From NCBI GenBank assembly GCA_965204405.1, contig CBDBEN010000004.1:62001-126000 (forward strand): a DNA stretch of 64,000 bases, written 5' to 3'. The stretch comes from JANQPX01 sp965204405 (lineage in GTDB: Bacteria > Pseudomonadota > Alphaproteobacteria > Geminicoccales > Geminicoccaceae). The notes beneath the pieces are model-generated. The model did not search any database. It saw only the letters and a list, made by a program, of their open reading frames with translations, and was not told the origin of the DNA. The position numbers and the translations under genes are program-made. This document shows positions 17,713 to 27,075 of this stretch, piece after piece (the stretch's first letter is position 1; every line of letters begins with the position of its first letter).

Positions 17713-18761
17713 TGAACGAAAGAAAGACCACGGTCAGCATCGAAGGGGAAGCCTTCCTCATCAATGGCAGGCCAACCTATGCTGGCCGATCCTACCAGGG
17801 AAAGAAGATCGAGGGTTTACTGCTGAATGCCCGGCTGGTCCAAGGCGTTTTCGATGACCTGAACCCGGAAACGCAAGCGCGCTGGGCTTACCCTGACGGC
17901 CCCTGGGATCCCGATCGGAACACCAGGGAATTCCTGGCGATGATGCCCACCTGGCTATCGGCAGGCATGATCGGTTTTACCATCAATCTGCAGGGCGGCA
18001 GCCCCGAAGGGTACAGTAAGACTCAACCTTGGGATAATGCCGCTTTTACCCCCGAGGGCGATCCCAGACCGGCTTATCTCGATCGCCTCGGACGTATCCT
18101 GAATAAGGCGGATGAGCTGGGCATGGTGGTCATCCTCGGTCTTTTTTACTTTGGCCAGGATAACCGCCTTAATGACGAGGCCGCAGTCGTCCGGGCCGTC
18201 GAGACGACCACCCGCTGGCTGATCGACGAAGGCTACCGCAACGTTTTGGTCGAAATCGCGAACGAAGCCGATGTCGGCCACTACACCCATGACATCATCA
18301 AGGCGGGGCGCTGCCACGAATTGATAGAGCTTGTCCAGTCCCTGTCCTATGGAAAGATCGGCAACCCTGCCGGCAGGCTGCTGGTTAGCACCAGCATGCG
18401 CGGCGGCACGCTCCCTCCCGATCCGACGCTACGCGTGGCCGATTTCATCCTGCTGCACGGCAACCATGTCGAGGACCCGGACCGCATCCGCGAGATGGTT
18501 CGGGAATGCCGGGCGAATGCCTGCTACCAGGGACAGCCGATCCTGTTCAACGAAGATGATCATTTCGACTTCGACGCCGATGACAACAATATGCTGGCCG
18601 CCATCGGCGACTATGCGGGCTGGGGTTATTTCGACTACCGGATGGAAGGGGAAGACTTTGATGACGGGTATCAGAGCGTGCCGGTAAACTGGTCCATTAG
18701 TTCTCCGCGCAAGCGCGGTTTTTTCGAACTTCTCGGCACAGTGACAGGTGCCGCGTCTTGA
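17709..18761 (+). CDS. Clan-A glycoside hydrolase-like protein
   Basis: 350 residues, no signal peptide, so cytoplasmic. The sequence fits a (beta/alpha)8 barrel with the GH clan-A pattern: VLVEIANEADVGHY around residue 181 offers the acid/base glutamate after Asn, and PILFNEDDHFDF around residue 280 offers a candidate nucleophile glutamate. An N-terminal strand region (FLINGRPTYAGRSY) resembles the leading strand found in putative cellulase-like proteins. The gene overlaps the HpcH aldolase gene by four bases. The natural substrate is unknown; with the neighbours it may release or process a sugar that is then oxidised and cleaved. Confidence 0.7.
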   Translation: MMNERKTTVSIEGEAFLINGRPTYAGRSYQGKKIEGLLLNARLVQGVFDDLNPETQARWAYPDGPWDPDRNTREFLAMMPTWLSAGMIGFTINLQGGSPEGYSKTQPWDNAAFTPEGDPRPAYLDRLGRILNKADELGMVVILGLFYFGQDNRLNDEAAVVRAVETTTRWLIDEGYRNVLVEIANEADVGHYTHDIIKAGRCHELIELVQSLSYGKIGNPAGRLLVSTSMRGGTLPPDPTLRVADFILLHGNHVEDPDRIREMVRECRANACYQGQPILFNEDDHFDFDADDNNMLAAIGDYAGWGYFDYRMEGEDFDDGYQSVPVNWSISSPRKRGFFELLGTVTGAAS

Positions 18762-18798
18762 AACGCCGATCTCATTGAAAGACCAACGGGAAAGCCCA

Positions 18799-19734
18799 AT
18801 GACAAAGGAAATTGCGATCGTCGGCGTGCAGCGACCGGTTGTTCTGGAAGCGCTGGAGCAGGCATTCACCGTCCATAGCGTTCATGACGCGCCGGATATC
18901 GCAGCGGAACTCCGGCCGATCGCGGACCGGGTGCATGTGGTCGTGACCAACGCCATGGCGGGGGCCTCAACCGAGATCATCGATACTCTGCCCCATCTGG
19001 AGCTCATCGCGATCATGGGGGTGGGCCTGGAAAAAACCGACATCAAGCGTGCCAAGGCGCGCGGCATCACCGTCACCACAACACCGGTGCTCTATGACGA
19101 CGTCGCCGATCTCGGCATCATCCTTGCCATGTGCGCCTGCCGCCGCATCGTTCGCGCAGATCGGTTCGTCCGCTCCGGAGAATGGCTTGACGGGCGCTAT
19201 GCGCCTTCGATGAAATTCTCCGGCAAACGCGCCGGCATTCTAGGGCTTGGCCGGATCGGCAAGGCGCTGGCCAGGCGCCTCGAAGCCTTCGGCATGACCA
19301 TCGGCTATTACGATCCATTGCCAATGGAAGGGGTTACCTATCGTCGCTATCCCTCCGAAAAGGCACTGGCTGCCTCTTCGGACATTCTATTTCTGGCAGC
19401 CTCGGGCGGTCAGGAGGGCGGCCATATCGTGACTGCCGAGGTCCTGGCGGCGCTGGGACCGAACGGTGTTTTCGTCAACATTGCCCGCGGCTGGCTGGTC
19501 GACGAGGCCGCCCTGGTGGCGGTTCTTACAAGCGGGAGCATCGGTGCAGCCGGCCTCGATGTCTTTTATGATGAACCCCACGTGCCGGAAGCCCTATTCC
19601 AGCTCGATAATGTGATCCTCACGCCCCACATTGCCAGCAATACCGAGGAGACCGTGCAAGCCATGGGAGACTGCGTACTCGACAATATCCGCTCATGGAT
19701 GTCCGGCAACGGCGCCATCACCCCCATCGACTGA
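18799..19734 (+). CDS. D-isomer-specific 2-hydroxyacid dehydrogenase
   Basis: 311 residues from MTKEIAIVGVQRPVV; the upstream start overlaps the previous gene. Residues 138-175 hold the NAD(P) motif GILGLGRIGKALARRLEAFG. The catalytic triad is in place: Arg in VNIARGWLVDE, Glu in VFYDEPHVPE, and His in TPHIASNTEE. The enzyme would interconvert a 2-keto acid and a 2-hydroxy acid, consistent with the aldolase gene in the same operon. Relatives include glyoxylate/hydroxypyruvate reductases. The operon order (aldolase, GH, dehydrogenase) suggests a short catabolic pathway. Confidence 0.88.
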   Translation: MTKEIAIVGVQRPVVLEALEQAFTVHSVHDAPDIAAELRPIADRVHVVVTNAMAGASTEIIDTLPHLELIAIMGVGLEKTDIKRAKARGITVTTTPVLYDDVADLGIILAMCACRRIVRADRFVRSGEWLDGRYAPSMKFSGKRAGILGLGRIGKALARRLEAFGMTIGYYDPLPMEGVTYRRYPSEKALAASSDILFLAASGGQEGGHIVTAEVLAALGPNGVFVNIARGWLVDEAALVAVLTSGSIGAAGLDVFYDEPHVPEALFQLDNVILTPHIASNTEETVQAMGDCVLDNIRSWMSGNGAITPID

Positions 19735-19869
19735 AGGAGAGAAAGACGGGGCTTGCGCGGATGGCAAGCCTCGAAAGGACAACGATATCGATAAGCTTCT
19801 TGACCCACGCGTTGATTTCTTTGCTACAAAGCCCCAACTCTGAACCAGTGACATCCAGTGCAGGTTTCC

Positions 19870-20796
19870 ATGGTAGAGATCCTCAATCGAACGACGCCAA
19901 GCGGGCTCAAGCGAAAACCACCTTGGATAAAGGTGCGTGCGCCAAACTCGGATGGGTATCACGCGACGCGCAAATTGATGCGGGCCAAAAACCTGCACAC
20001 CGTCTGCGAAGAAGCTGCCTGCCCCAATATCGGCGAATGCTGGACCCAGGGCCACGCGACGGTCATGATCCTAGGCGGCACCTGCACGCGCGCCTGCACC
20101 TTTTGCAATGTCAAAACCGGCCTGCCCGGCCCGGTGGACAGGCTGGAGCCGGAACATCTGGCAGAAGCGTTAACCGAGCTTGGCCTGAAGCATATCGTCA
20201 TCACCTCCGTCGACCGTGACGACCTCGACGACGGCGGCGCATTCCAGTTCGTTCGCTGCATCGAGGAGATTCGGAAGGCCTCGCCGGGCACCACGATCGA
20301 GATCCTGACACCGGACTTTTTGCGAAAACCGTTCGAGGCGATCGCGTCGATCGTCGATGCGGCGCCGGATGTCTACAATCACAATCTGGAAACGGCACCG
20401 CGGCTCTATCGAAGCGTGCGCCCCGGTGCCCGCTACTACCATTCCCTTCGCCTGCTCGACCGTGTGAAGGAACGTGATCCCCGCCTGTTTACGAAGTCCG
20501 GCATGATGGTCGGGCTGGGCGAGGAAAAGAGGGAGGTCTATCAGGTCATGGACGACATGCGTGCAGCCGGTGTCGATTTCCTGACCATCGGCCAATATCT
20601 CCAGCCGACACCGCGCCATCATCCGGTAGAGCGCTTTGTCGAGCCCGCCGAGTTTGAAGATTACGCGCGCATGGCCCGCGCCAAGGGCTTCCTGATGGTG
20701 TCGGCCTCCCCTCTGACCAGGAGTTCCTATCTCGCCGGCGATGATTTCGCCAAGCTCAGAGCCGCGCGCAACGCCAGCCTGGAAGCCGCCGATTAG
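19870..20796 (+). CDS. lipA: Lipoyl synthase
   Basis: 308 residues from the ATG at 19870 (a GTG at 19858 is possible). It carries both iron-sulfur clusters of LipA: the auxiliary-cluster cysteines in CEEAACPNIGEC (about residues 49-60) and the radical-SAM motif CTRACTFC (about residues 76-83). Other signatures are LGGTCTRAC, VYNHNLET and the C-terminal SPLTRSSY, whose Arg-Ser-Ser-Tyr is conserved. LipA inserts two sulfurs into octanoyl groups on lipoyl domains of PDH, OGDH and the glycine cleavage H protein. Adjacency to the RatA/COQ10-type gene is usual in Alphaproteobacteria. Confidence 0.96.
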   Translation: MVEILNRTTPSGLKRKPPWIKVRAPNSDGYHATRKLMRAKNLHTVCEEAACPNIGECWTQGHATVMILGGTCTRACTFCNVKTGLPGPVDRLEPEHLAEALTELGLKHIVITSVDRDDLDDGGAFQFVRCIEEIRKASPGTTIEILTPDFLRKPFEAIASIVDAAPDVYNHNLETAPRLYRSVRPGARYYHSLRLLDRVKERDPRLFTKSGMMVGLGEEKREVYQVMDDMRAAGVDFLTIGQYLQPTPRHHPVERFVEPAEFEDYARMARAKGFLMVSASPLTRSSYLAGDDFAKLRAARNASLEAAD

Positions 20797-20862
20797 GTGG
20801 CCCAGCCACCCTCGGTGACCTTGATCGTGCGCTCTCCAACACCTACCGCGATCAGCTAAGAC

Positions 20863-21342
20863 ATGCCGACGCATGCGGAAAAACGGCATCTGCCCTACAG
20901 CCAGAAGCAGCTCTTCGATCTGGTCGCCGAGGTCCATCGGTATCCCGAGTTCCTGCCTTGGTGCACCGCATGCAGGATCACCAAACGCGAAGGCAAGGTT
21001 TTCTTCGCCGACCTCGTCGTCCGTTTCAAAGTCTTTACGGAACGCTTCGAGTCCAAGGTCACGCTCCACGAACACGAACAGGTCGACGTCGAGTATATCG
21101 ATGGCCCGTTTCGCTACTTGAACAACCACTGGCGCTTCATCCCGAAGGATGACGGCAGTTGCGTCATCGACTTCTTCGTCGATTTCGAATTCCGCTCCAA
21201 AGTTCTGCAAGCGTTGATCGGCCTGCTGTTCAACGAAGCGGTCTCGCGCATGGTCAGCGCCTTCGAGGCGAGAGCCCGAGATCTCTACGGCGATGCCGAA
21301 CTCCCAAACCTCGACAGCCCGCCAGCTCCCTCCAAAGCCTAG
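20863..21342 (+). CDS. RatA / coenzyme Q-binding (COQ10-type) START-domain protein
   Basis: 159 residues. The SRPBCC fold of this family is recognised from LPYSQKQLFDLVAEVHRYPE, FLPWCTACRI, DGPFRYLNNHWRF and FNEAVSRMVSAFEARA. The family binds ubiquinone or related lipids and supports respiratory function (COQ10); the E. coli name RatA reflects an older toxin proposal. The gene follows lipA by 66 bases, a typical alphaproteobacterial pair. Its TAG stop forms the left CTAG of a family 2 repeat element. Confidence 0.88.
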   Translation: MPTHAEKRHLPYSQKQLFDLVAEVHRYPEFLPWCTACRITKREGKVFFADLVVRFKVFTERFESKVTLHEHEQVDVEYIDGPFRYLNNHWRFIPKDDGSCVIDFFVDFEFRSKVLQALIGLLFNEAVSRMVSAFEARARDLYGDAELPNLDSPPAPSKA

Positions 21343-21462
21343 TGGTGTGACCACATCATTTGGTTCCCACCGTATTCGCAGAATGCGCCAAGAAACCGAA
21401 GGGTATACGGGCTTTTCTCGAAGAAGCCTCGCGGGCCTCCGCCGCGAACATGCCTTCGTCTA
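21339..21462. repeat. Family 2 CTAG element between ratA-like and phyH-like genes
   Basis: Starts CTAGTGGTGTGACCACATCA and continues with GTTCCCACCGTATTCGCAGA, closely matching the element at 58872-58993 for about 110 bases (shared GCCAAGAAACC and GGTAT-CGGGCTT). The right end is degenerate (GCGAACATGCC, then CTA). Both flanking genes stop at its borders: the ratA-like TAG at the left and the PhyH TAG (minus strand) at the right. Confidence 0.6.
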
Positions 21463-22296
21463 TCGTCGAAGATCGACCATGTTGGTTTTTCCGGTCCAAT
21501 CCTCGCCGCGGACGAGGTAGATCTCCCGCTCGGCAAGCCTGGTATGGACATGCTGCGAGCCGACCTTCGCTTCGCCACGATCGAAATGCGAGGTCGCCGG
21601 CATGTAGCGGATGACGAACGCGGCACGGCGCTTCCTCGATCGGTTGGGTTCGGAACCGTGGACCAGGAAGACATCATGAAGAGATAGGGCGCCCGCCTGC
21701 AGATCGTCGACGGCCGCCTCGGCAAGATCCACCTGGTCTGCAGCAAGGGTTGCGTTAAGTGCGGATTCCTTGCTGTCGTCACGAACATGATTGAACAACC
21801 GCCGCTCACGCTGCGAGCCGGGGATGAACTGCATCGCACCATTTTCCAACGTGACATCATCGATCGCGATCCAGACCGAGCATGTTGCGAGCGGTCGGAT
21901 CGGCCAAAAATGTCCGTCCTGATGCCAAGGTACGGCAAGCCCGGTTCCGGCCGGCTTGCAAAAGATCTGACTGCCCCAAAGAACGATGTCGGAACCGATC
22001 GCCTGCTCGACAAGATCCAGCAGCCTCGGCAAGGTGCAGAGCTGAAGCCAGTCGTTCGCCAAGTCTTGCGACAAACCATTCATTGCCGCGATATGCGGAC
22101 AAACGATGCTTTCCGGCCGTCGCCCTTCGGTGGCAGCCAGCGTCGCATCCAGGAGTGCTTGGATATCGGCAAGCTCGTTCGGCGCAAAAGCCAGATCCGG
22201 GCGCACGAGCCCGTCCTGGCGATAGATTCGCATCTCGTCGGGGCTGAGGCGCCAGCCCGGATTGATCGGTGTTTCGCTCTGCTCGAATGCCTGCAT
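21460..22296 (-). CDS. Phytanoyl-CoA dioxygenase (PhyH) family protein
   Basis: 278 residues from MQAFEQSETP (GGGGGGCAAG before the ATG; a second ATG lies at 22308). Fe(II)/2-oxoglutarate dioxygenase motifs are visible: HQDGHFW (His and Asp iron ligands, near residue 144) and, further on, HDVFLVHGSEPNRSRKRRA, which provides the distal His and the 2-oxoglutarate-binding Arg. The family hydroxylates fatty acyl-CoAs and many small molecules, including ectoine. The substrate is unknown here. It diverges from the hydratase gene at 22367. Confidence 0.83.
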   Translation of the reverse strand: MQAFEQSETPINPGWRLSPDEMRIYRQDGLVRPDLAFAPNELADIQALLDATLAATEGRRPESIVCPHIAAMNGLSQDLANDWLQLCTLPRLLDLVEQAIGSDIVLWGSQIFCKPAGTGLAVPWHQDGHFWPIRPLATCSVWIAIDDVTLENGAMQFIPGSQRERRLFNHVRDDSKESALNATLAADQVDLAEAAVDDLQAGALSLHDVFLVHGSEPNRSRKRRAAFVIRYMPATSHFDRGEAKVGSQHVHTRLAEREIYLVRGEDWTGKTNMVDLRR

Positions 22297-22366
22297 CTTG
22301 CCCCCCATCGTCTTTATCGAAAATGGCTATAGAGTTAAGAGCCTAACAGAACAGAGAAGATCGGCT

Positions 22367-23149
22367 ATGTCGGAACTCGATAAGGATGCGCTGAATGCCC
22401 TCGCCCAACGGATGCTCGACGACTACGACGCGGCTGATCCGGGCACTGTTTTCGCAGAAGGCCTGAGGCTGTCGATTGCGGATGCCTGGCGGCTGCAGTC
22501 CGCTGTGGCCAAGCTCCGAGAGCAGCGTGGTGAAACCGTGGCCGGCTACAAGATCGGCTGCGTCTGCGCGGGCAACCAGCAGATGATGGGGTTGAAGCAC
22601 CCGGTTTCAGGGTGGCTTTGGTCCACCGAGCAGCATGAAGAAGGCGTTAGCCTCAAAAAAGCGAACTTCGCCAATCTCGCACTGGAGGCCGAATTCGCCA
22701 TCACCCTCAACCGTGCCGTCAATCCGGAGCATGCGTCACCTAACAAGCTATTGGCGTCGGTCGGTGCGGTCTACCCTGTGATCGAACTCCACAATCTGCT
22801 GCTGCGCAGCGACCCGCCTCATGGCCATGAGCTGATCGCGAATAACGCCATTCTTGCAGGTATGGTCAGCGGCCGGGGCATCTCGGATCCAATCGAGCCG
22901 CTCACCACCGACCTTGCCCTGATCTTCGATGGCGAAACGGTTGACTCCTGGGCCTCGCTGCGATGGCCGGACGACATCCTCTCCGCGATCGGCTGGCTTG
23001 CCGGCCAACGGGCCGAGGCCGGCGAGCGCCTGAAGAGAGGCGATGTCATCATGACCGGCGCCTTCGGCCCGCCGATACCTCTCGCCGACAAGACCCGCGT
23101 GGACGTTACATCCTCCGCCTTCGGCAATGTGAGCGCGACGTTTTGCTAG
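22367..23149 (+). CDS. Fumarylacetoacetate hydrolase / 2-keto-4-pentenoate hydratase family protein
   Basis: 260 residues from MSELDKDALNALAQRML. The hydratase/decarboxylase pattern includes GYKIGCVCAG, an acidic metal-binding segment ALEAEFAITLNR (Glu-x-Glu), YPVIELHNLLL and the C-terminal GDVIMTGAFGPPIPLADKT. Such enzymes hydrate 2-hydroxypenta-2,4-dienoates or decarboxylate 4-oxalocrotonate in aromatic meta-cleavage routes, using Mg2+. No other meta-cleavage gene is close, so the physiological substrate is open. It diverges from the PhyH gene. Confidence 0.8.
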   Translation: MSELDKDALNALAQRMLDDYDAADPGTVFAEGLRLSIADAWRLQSAVAKLREQRGETVAGYKIGCVCAGNQQMMGLKHPVSGWLWSTEQHEEGVSLKKANFANLALEAEFAITLNRAVNPEHASPNKLLASVGAVYPVIELHNLLLRSDPPHGHELIANNAILAGMVSGRGISDPIEPLTTDLALIFDGETVDSWASLRWPDDILSAIGWLAGQRAEAGERLKRGDVIMTGAFGPPIPLADKTRVDVTSSAFGNVSATFC

Positions 23150-23274
23150 CCGGGCGACAGCATCAAGAAAATCACCTGTCGAGGTGTAGATTGCATTGAG
23201 CAGGACTACGCCTGTATCAATTGATGCGATCATGTCACCAGTTCGTCGTACACCCACCTATCGCGAGGAATGCG

Positions 23275-24351
23275 ATGCCTCCTCTTGACCGGCGATCCTT
23301 TGCTGGCGCAGCGGCTTCATCGGCGCTTCTTGGGTGGATAGGGCCTACCAAAGCGAATGAGACCATGATGACCGTACCGCCGGAAGAGGCGCCGCATGCG
23401 CGAACCTTCATGATGTGGCCGACAAGCCGCAAGGTCTACGACGACGACGTCTTTCTCGACATGACCCGGCAGGTCATTGCGGATATCGCCAACACGATCT
23501 CGGACTTCGAGCCGGTGGTTCTGCTTGCTGCAGGAGACATTCACGCAGCCATGCGCAAGAAAGTCTCGCAAATGGTCGAACTTTGGGACGTGCCGACGGA
23601 AGACCTCTGGTGTCGTGATGCAGGCCCGCTGTTCGCCCGGCTCGACGATGGTCGATTGGCGGTCAGCCATATCCAATTCAACGGTTGGGGCGACAAGCAG
23701 GTCCATCGTCATGATGGGCGTGTTGCCTCCGAGATCACCGAACGGTTGGGGCTGCCACTGATTCCAAGCAGGCTCGTTGGTGAGGCCGGCGGGGTCGAAC
23801 ATGACGGGCATGGTCTGCTGATAGCTCATGAGAGTTCCTGGGTGAACGCGAACCGCAATCCCGGCCTTTCCCGCGATGACATAGAGGAACGGTTGCTGCG
23901 CACCTACGGTGCCGAGCGGATCGTCTGGTCCGATGGGGTTCGGGGTGAGGACATCACCGATTATCACATCGACTCACTGGCAAGGTTTACGGGACCGAGG
24001 CGGGTTCTCATCAACTTGCCGGAAGGGCCCGACATGCAGGATCCGTTTCATCTTGCCGCGCTCGATACGCATGCACGACTCATCGAAGCGGGGCTGGAGG
24101 TCGACGTGATACCGGAACCGGTTGAACGCCGGGTGGAAAGCACCGAGTTCGTAGCCTCCTATGCAAATTACTATGCTTGCAACGGTGCAATCATGGCTGC
24201 CGAATTCGGCGATCCGAGAACCGACGAGATGGCCAAAGATGCCCTCTCCCGGCACTATCCCGACCGGGAGATCGTGACGCTCGATGTCGATCCGCTGGGC
24301 GAACTCGGCGGAGGCATTCATTGCGCTACTCAGCAAATGCCGGAAGTCTGA
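23275..24351 (+). CDS. Agmatine deiminase-like (peptidyl-arginine deiminase family), with Tat signal
   Basis: 358 residues from MPPLDRRSFAGAAASSALLG, with GAGGA upstream. The N-terminus is a twin-arginine-like signal (RRSF then a hydrophobic core, cleavage near TKA), unusual since most agmatine deiminases are cytosolic. The mature part shows MMWPTSRKVYDDD, DLWCRDAGPLFA, the substrate region VGEAGGVEHDGHGLLIAHESS and the catalytic cysteine motif GGGIHCATQQMP close to the C-terminus. It would hydrolyse agmatine to N-carbamoylputrescine plus ammonia, or act on a related guanidino compound, likely in the periplasm. Confidence 0.8.
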   Translation: MPPLDRRSFAGAAASSALLGWIGPTKANETMMTVPPEEAPHARTFMMWPTSRKVYDDDVFLDMTRQVIADIANTISDFEPVVLLAAGDIHAAMRKKVSQMVELWDVPTEDLWCRDAGPLFARLDDGRLAVSHIQFNGWGDKQVHRHDGRVASEITERLGLPLIPSRLVGEAGGVEHDGHGLLIAHESSWVNANRNPGLSRDDIEERLLRTYGAERIVWSDGVRGEDITDYHIDSLARFTGPRRVLINLPEGPDMQDPFHLAALDTHARLIEAGLEVDVIPEPVERRVESTEFVASYANYYACNGAIMAAEFGDPRTDEMAKDALSRHYPDREIVTLDVDPLGELGGGIHCATQQMPEV

Positions 24352-24375
24352 AACCCATTCACTGCGTCCCGTTGG

Positions 24376-25602
24376 TCAAGATGGCGGTTGACGTTCCAAG
24401 AACTGCTCGATGGGTTGCCAGATAGCTTCAATGTCGGCGCAAGGGTTTGCCGCGACATGCCGAATCCAAACCTGACCGCCGGCGGCGGTTCGCGAAGCCG
24501 AGCCTGCCGGCAGCGATGCCATGGCGCGATCGATGTCGATGCTGCCGGAAGGTCGCCACAGGACAACCCCGCTGGTTTGCGGGCCGAAGAGTTGGGCCTT
24601 CGAGTGAGCGTCCAAGCGTCGCCAGAGGTCATCGGCGAGGCTCATGGCACGATTGATCCGCCGGGCGAGGCCGGCTTGTCCCCAAGCCAGCATGGTCGCC
24701 AAGAGAGGTACGGCGGCCGAGCCATGGGAGCCAAGAAGGCCAACATTGGGTACCGCGAGATAGGCGCCGCCAAAGCTCACGGCCCGATGCGCTGCCTCGG
24801 CATCTTTGAACAAAATCAAGCCTGATTCCTTGGGTTGGAAAAGCCACTTGTGAGCAGAAACCGCGACCGAATCGGCTACAGTGATCCCTTTGAGACGCGA
24901 TCGATGAGTCGCCGAGAAAACAAGAGGGCCCGCCCAAGCCGCGTCGACATGTGTCCAGGCCGCCTTGCCCGCGAGCGCCAATTCGTCGATGGCGCCTGCA
25001 CTCGTGGTTCCGGCCGTCAGGACCAGCGCCGCCTCCGACAGATCGTCCTCGACAATGCGAGCCGTCAAGCGCCCTTCTTCGTCGGCAGGCAGGGCACGAT
25101 AATCCAGGCCCAGGATATGCGCAGCCTTGGCGATCGACAGATGGGATGCCTCGGAGGCGATCACGGTCTTAATGGATTTCAACTCTCTCGCCGCCCAGAG
25201 AGCGGTCAGGTTGGCGACCGTCGAGCCGGGCGTCATATGCCCACCGCCCATCTCAAAATGAGGTGCGACCCAGGAGACCACCAGCTCCTCGATCCGGCGC
25301 GCGGCCGGCGAGGTGTCGGGGTGGAGAAGGTTCTGGTTCAGCGAGGCGTTCCACAGCGCGGTCGCCCATGTGATCCATGGCGTCGGCGGATCCATATGGG
25401 CGAAGGCGTGAGGCGCGCCAAGCTGCTGCGCACCGCCAAGAACGTGCGGCGCCAGCATCTGAAGCGCCTTACTCTCTCCGATCCCGTCGACTGGGAAGGC
25501 ATCCGGCAGTTTGCCGCTTTGAGCGAACGTGCCGGGCGCGATCAATGCATCGACGGATTGCTGGAGGCCCTCGACATTGGTCTTGAAAGCGTCGTCATGC
25601 AC
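24376..25602 (-). CDS. PLP-dependent group II amino acid decarboxylase
   Basis: 408 residues, somewhat short for aromatic-L-amino-acid decarboxylases. It carries the PLP lysine motif SAHKWLFQPKESG (near residue 250), the aspartate of WTHVDAAWAGPLVF and HMTPGSTVANLTAL before the cofactor site. Group II enzymes decarboxylate aromatic amino acids, glutamate, diaminobutyrate or cysteine sulfinate. It converges with the deiminase gene, with only 24 bases between. Substrate cannot be assigned. Confidence 0.83.
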   Translation of the reverse strand: MHDDAFKTNVEGLQQSVDALIAPGTFAQSGKLPDAFPVDGIGESKALQMLAPHVLGGAQQLGAPHAFAHMDPPTPWITWATALWNASLNQNLLHPDTSPAARRIEELVVSWVAPHFEMGGGHMTPGSTVANLTALWAARELKSIKTVIASEASHLSIAKAAHILGLDYRALPADEEGRLTARIVEDDLSEAALVLTAGTTSAGAIDELALAGKAAWTHVDAAWAGPLVFSATHRSRLKGITVADSVAVSAHKWLFQPKESGLILFKDAEAAHRAVSFGGAYLAVPNVGLLGSHGSAAVPLLATMLAWGQAGLARRINRAMSLADDLWRRLDAHSKAQLFGPQTSGVVLWRPSGSIDIDRAMASLPAGSASRTAAGGQVWIRHVAANPCADIEAIWQPIEQFLERQPPS

Positions 25603-25791
25603 GTCCTGATCCCTCCACGGCTACAACGGGCGACGTCTCCATCGAGCGGAATTCTAAAAGACTCAACCTGCTGATAAAGATTGCATGGCTTATTCCGGCA
25701 CACAGCGACCTCAGCCGGCAACAAGCTGGCCTCGTGAATGGAAACGCGTCAAGCCGGACATAAGCTGGAGATGGAAGCAAAGTGAACAACG

Positions 25792-26412
25792 ATGACCCTT
25801 GAGACGACCTTGGCATTCATCGGAACCTTGCTGCTCCTGGTGCTGGTTCCCGGACCTGCCATTTTGATGGTTGTCGGGCGCTCGCTCACCAATGGATTTC
25901 GCGCCACCTTCAGCCTGGTCGCCGGCATCTTGCTGGGGGATCTCTTTTATCTCACCCTGGTCTTCACGGGCCTGGCGGCTCTCGGACAGATCCTCGGCGA
26001 GTTTTTTGTCGTCGTGCGCATTCTGGCGGCGCTTTTTCTCATCTATTGGGGCATCTCCCTGTGGCGAAAAAACCCGCAGCGACAACCGCCAGAAGCCACC
26101 GCCGAACCCAATGATGCCTTCATGAGCTTCATGACGGGATTTGCGGTCACGCTCGGCAATCCGAAGGCCATCCTGTTTCACCTGGGATTCCTGCCGACCT
26201 TTTTCGACTTGCCGGCCCTGACGCATTCCGACGCTGTCACCATCATGGCGATTTTCGTGATGGTGATCGGCACGGTCCTCACCGTCTATGCCTATGCCGC
26301 CGGCAAGGTAGGGGCGTTGGCAAACAATCCTCGAAAGATGCGTGTCCTCAACCGATGTTCGGGCACATTGCTGATCGGCGTCGGGGTAACTGTGTTGTTG
26401 AAACGATCATAA
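25792..26412 (+). CDS. LysE-family amino-acid exporter
   Basis: 206 residues with about six hydrophobic segments. LysE/RhtB landmarks: LLLVLVPGPAILMVVGRSL with the Pro-Gly-Pro near residue 21, GILLGDLFYL, the helix-5 FAVTLGNPKAILFHLGF (Asn-Pro-Lys) and a basic loop SLWRKNPQR. The family exports basic amino acids, homoserine, threonine or similar products. It sits by a decarboxylase and a deiminase that make amines. A run of eight T follows the gene (about 26446), a possible weak terminator. Confidence 0.87.
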   Translation: MTLETTLAFIGTLLLLVLVPGPAILMVVGRSLTNGFRATFSLVAGILLGDLFYLTLVFTGLAALGQILGEFFVVVRILAALFLIYWGISLWRKNPQRQPPEATAEPNDAFMSFMTGFAVTLGNPKAILFHLGFLPTFFDLPALTHSDAVTIMAIFVMVIGTVLTVYAYAAGKVGALANNPRKMRVLNRCSGTLLIGVGVTVLLKRS

Positions 26413-26682
26413 GACCAGCCTTTCCGCGGCCCTCGGGTTCGTTTGGTTTTTTTTGTGCATTACAAAGACGACGGGGAACGTAGGCCGGCTGGACATGGAG
26501 ATTGTATCTTATCCTTAAATAGGATTTTTTTCAATTTTCAGCATCGCATATCTTGACCTGAGCATCAGTGGGCACCCTTTCCAGCATCCGAACGCATCTT
26601 TTGCCCCGAAGAAGTCATTCGCCAGGGCTTATCGGCCAGGTAGAGTAGATGCCCTCGATGTCATTCACCAATGGAGGATGCG

Positions 26683-27075
26683 ATGGAAGAGCCTACAGCC
26701 GGCGGATGTTTCTGTGGGGAAATCAGGTATGAGATCACTGGAGAAGCGGCGCTCCAATTGTTTTGCTTCTGCAATGACTGCCTCTCGATTGCGGGCACCG
26801 ACGGCTATGCGGGATACATGGTCAGCCAATCAGACTTTCGGTTGGTTTCGGGAGACCCGACGGTGCATACCAAAACTTCAAAAGAAGGACGGCAGGTGCA
26901 TCGCCATTTTTGCGGCACTTGCGGTTCAAATCTTTGGGGTGTGACAGAATTCGGTTTGATTAGCGTTGCCGCAGGATCGTTGGATGATCCGGATATCTTT
27001 AGACCGACGAAGAAAGTCTTTGTTTCGGATGCCCCTCATTGGGCAAGAATTCCGAACGAACTCGAGGAGATGTAG
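26683..27075 (+). CDS. GFA (glutathione-dependent formaldehyde-activating) family protein
   Basis: 130 residues from the ATG at 26683 (GGAGGA just upstream; ATG at 26671 overlaps that site). The CENP-V/GFA zinc-site motifs are all present: GGCFCGEIRYEITG, FCFCNDCLSIAG and HFCGTCGSNLW. GFA-fold proteins bind Zn through these cysteines; the formaldehyde role is doubtful for many members. A stand-alone gene with no evident partner. The 270 bases before it hold no gene. Confidence 0.87.
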   Translation: MEEPTAGGCFCGEIRYEITGEAALQLFCFCNDCLSIAGTDGYAGYMVSQSDFRLVSGDPTVHTKTSKEGRQVHRHFCGTCGSNLWGVTEFGLISVAAGSLDDPDIFRPTKKVFVSDAPHWARIPNELEEM

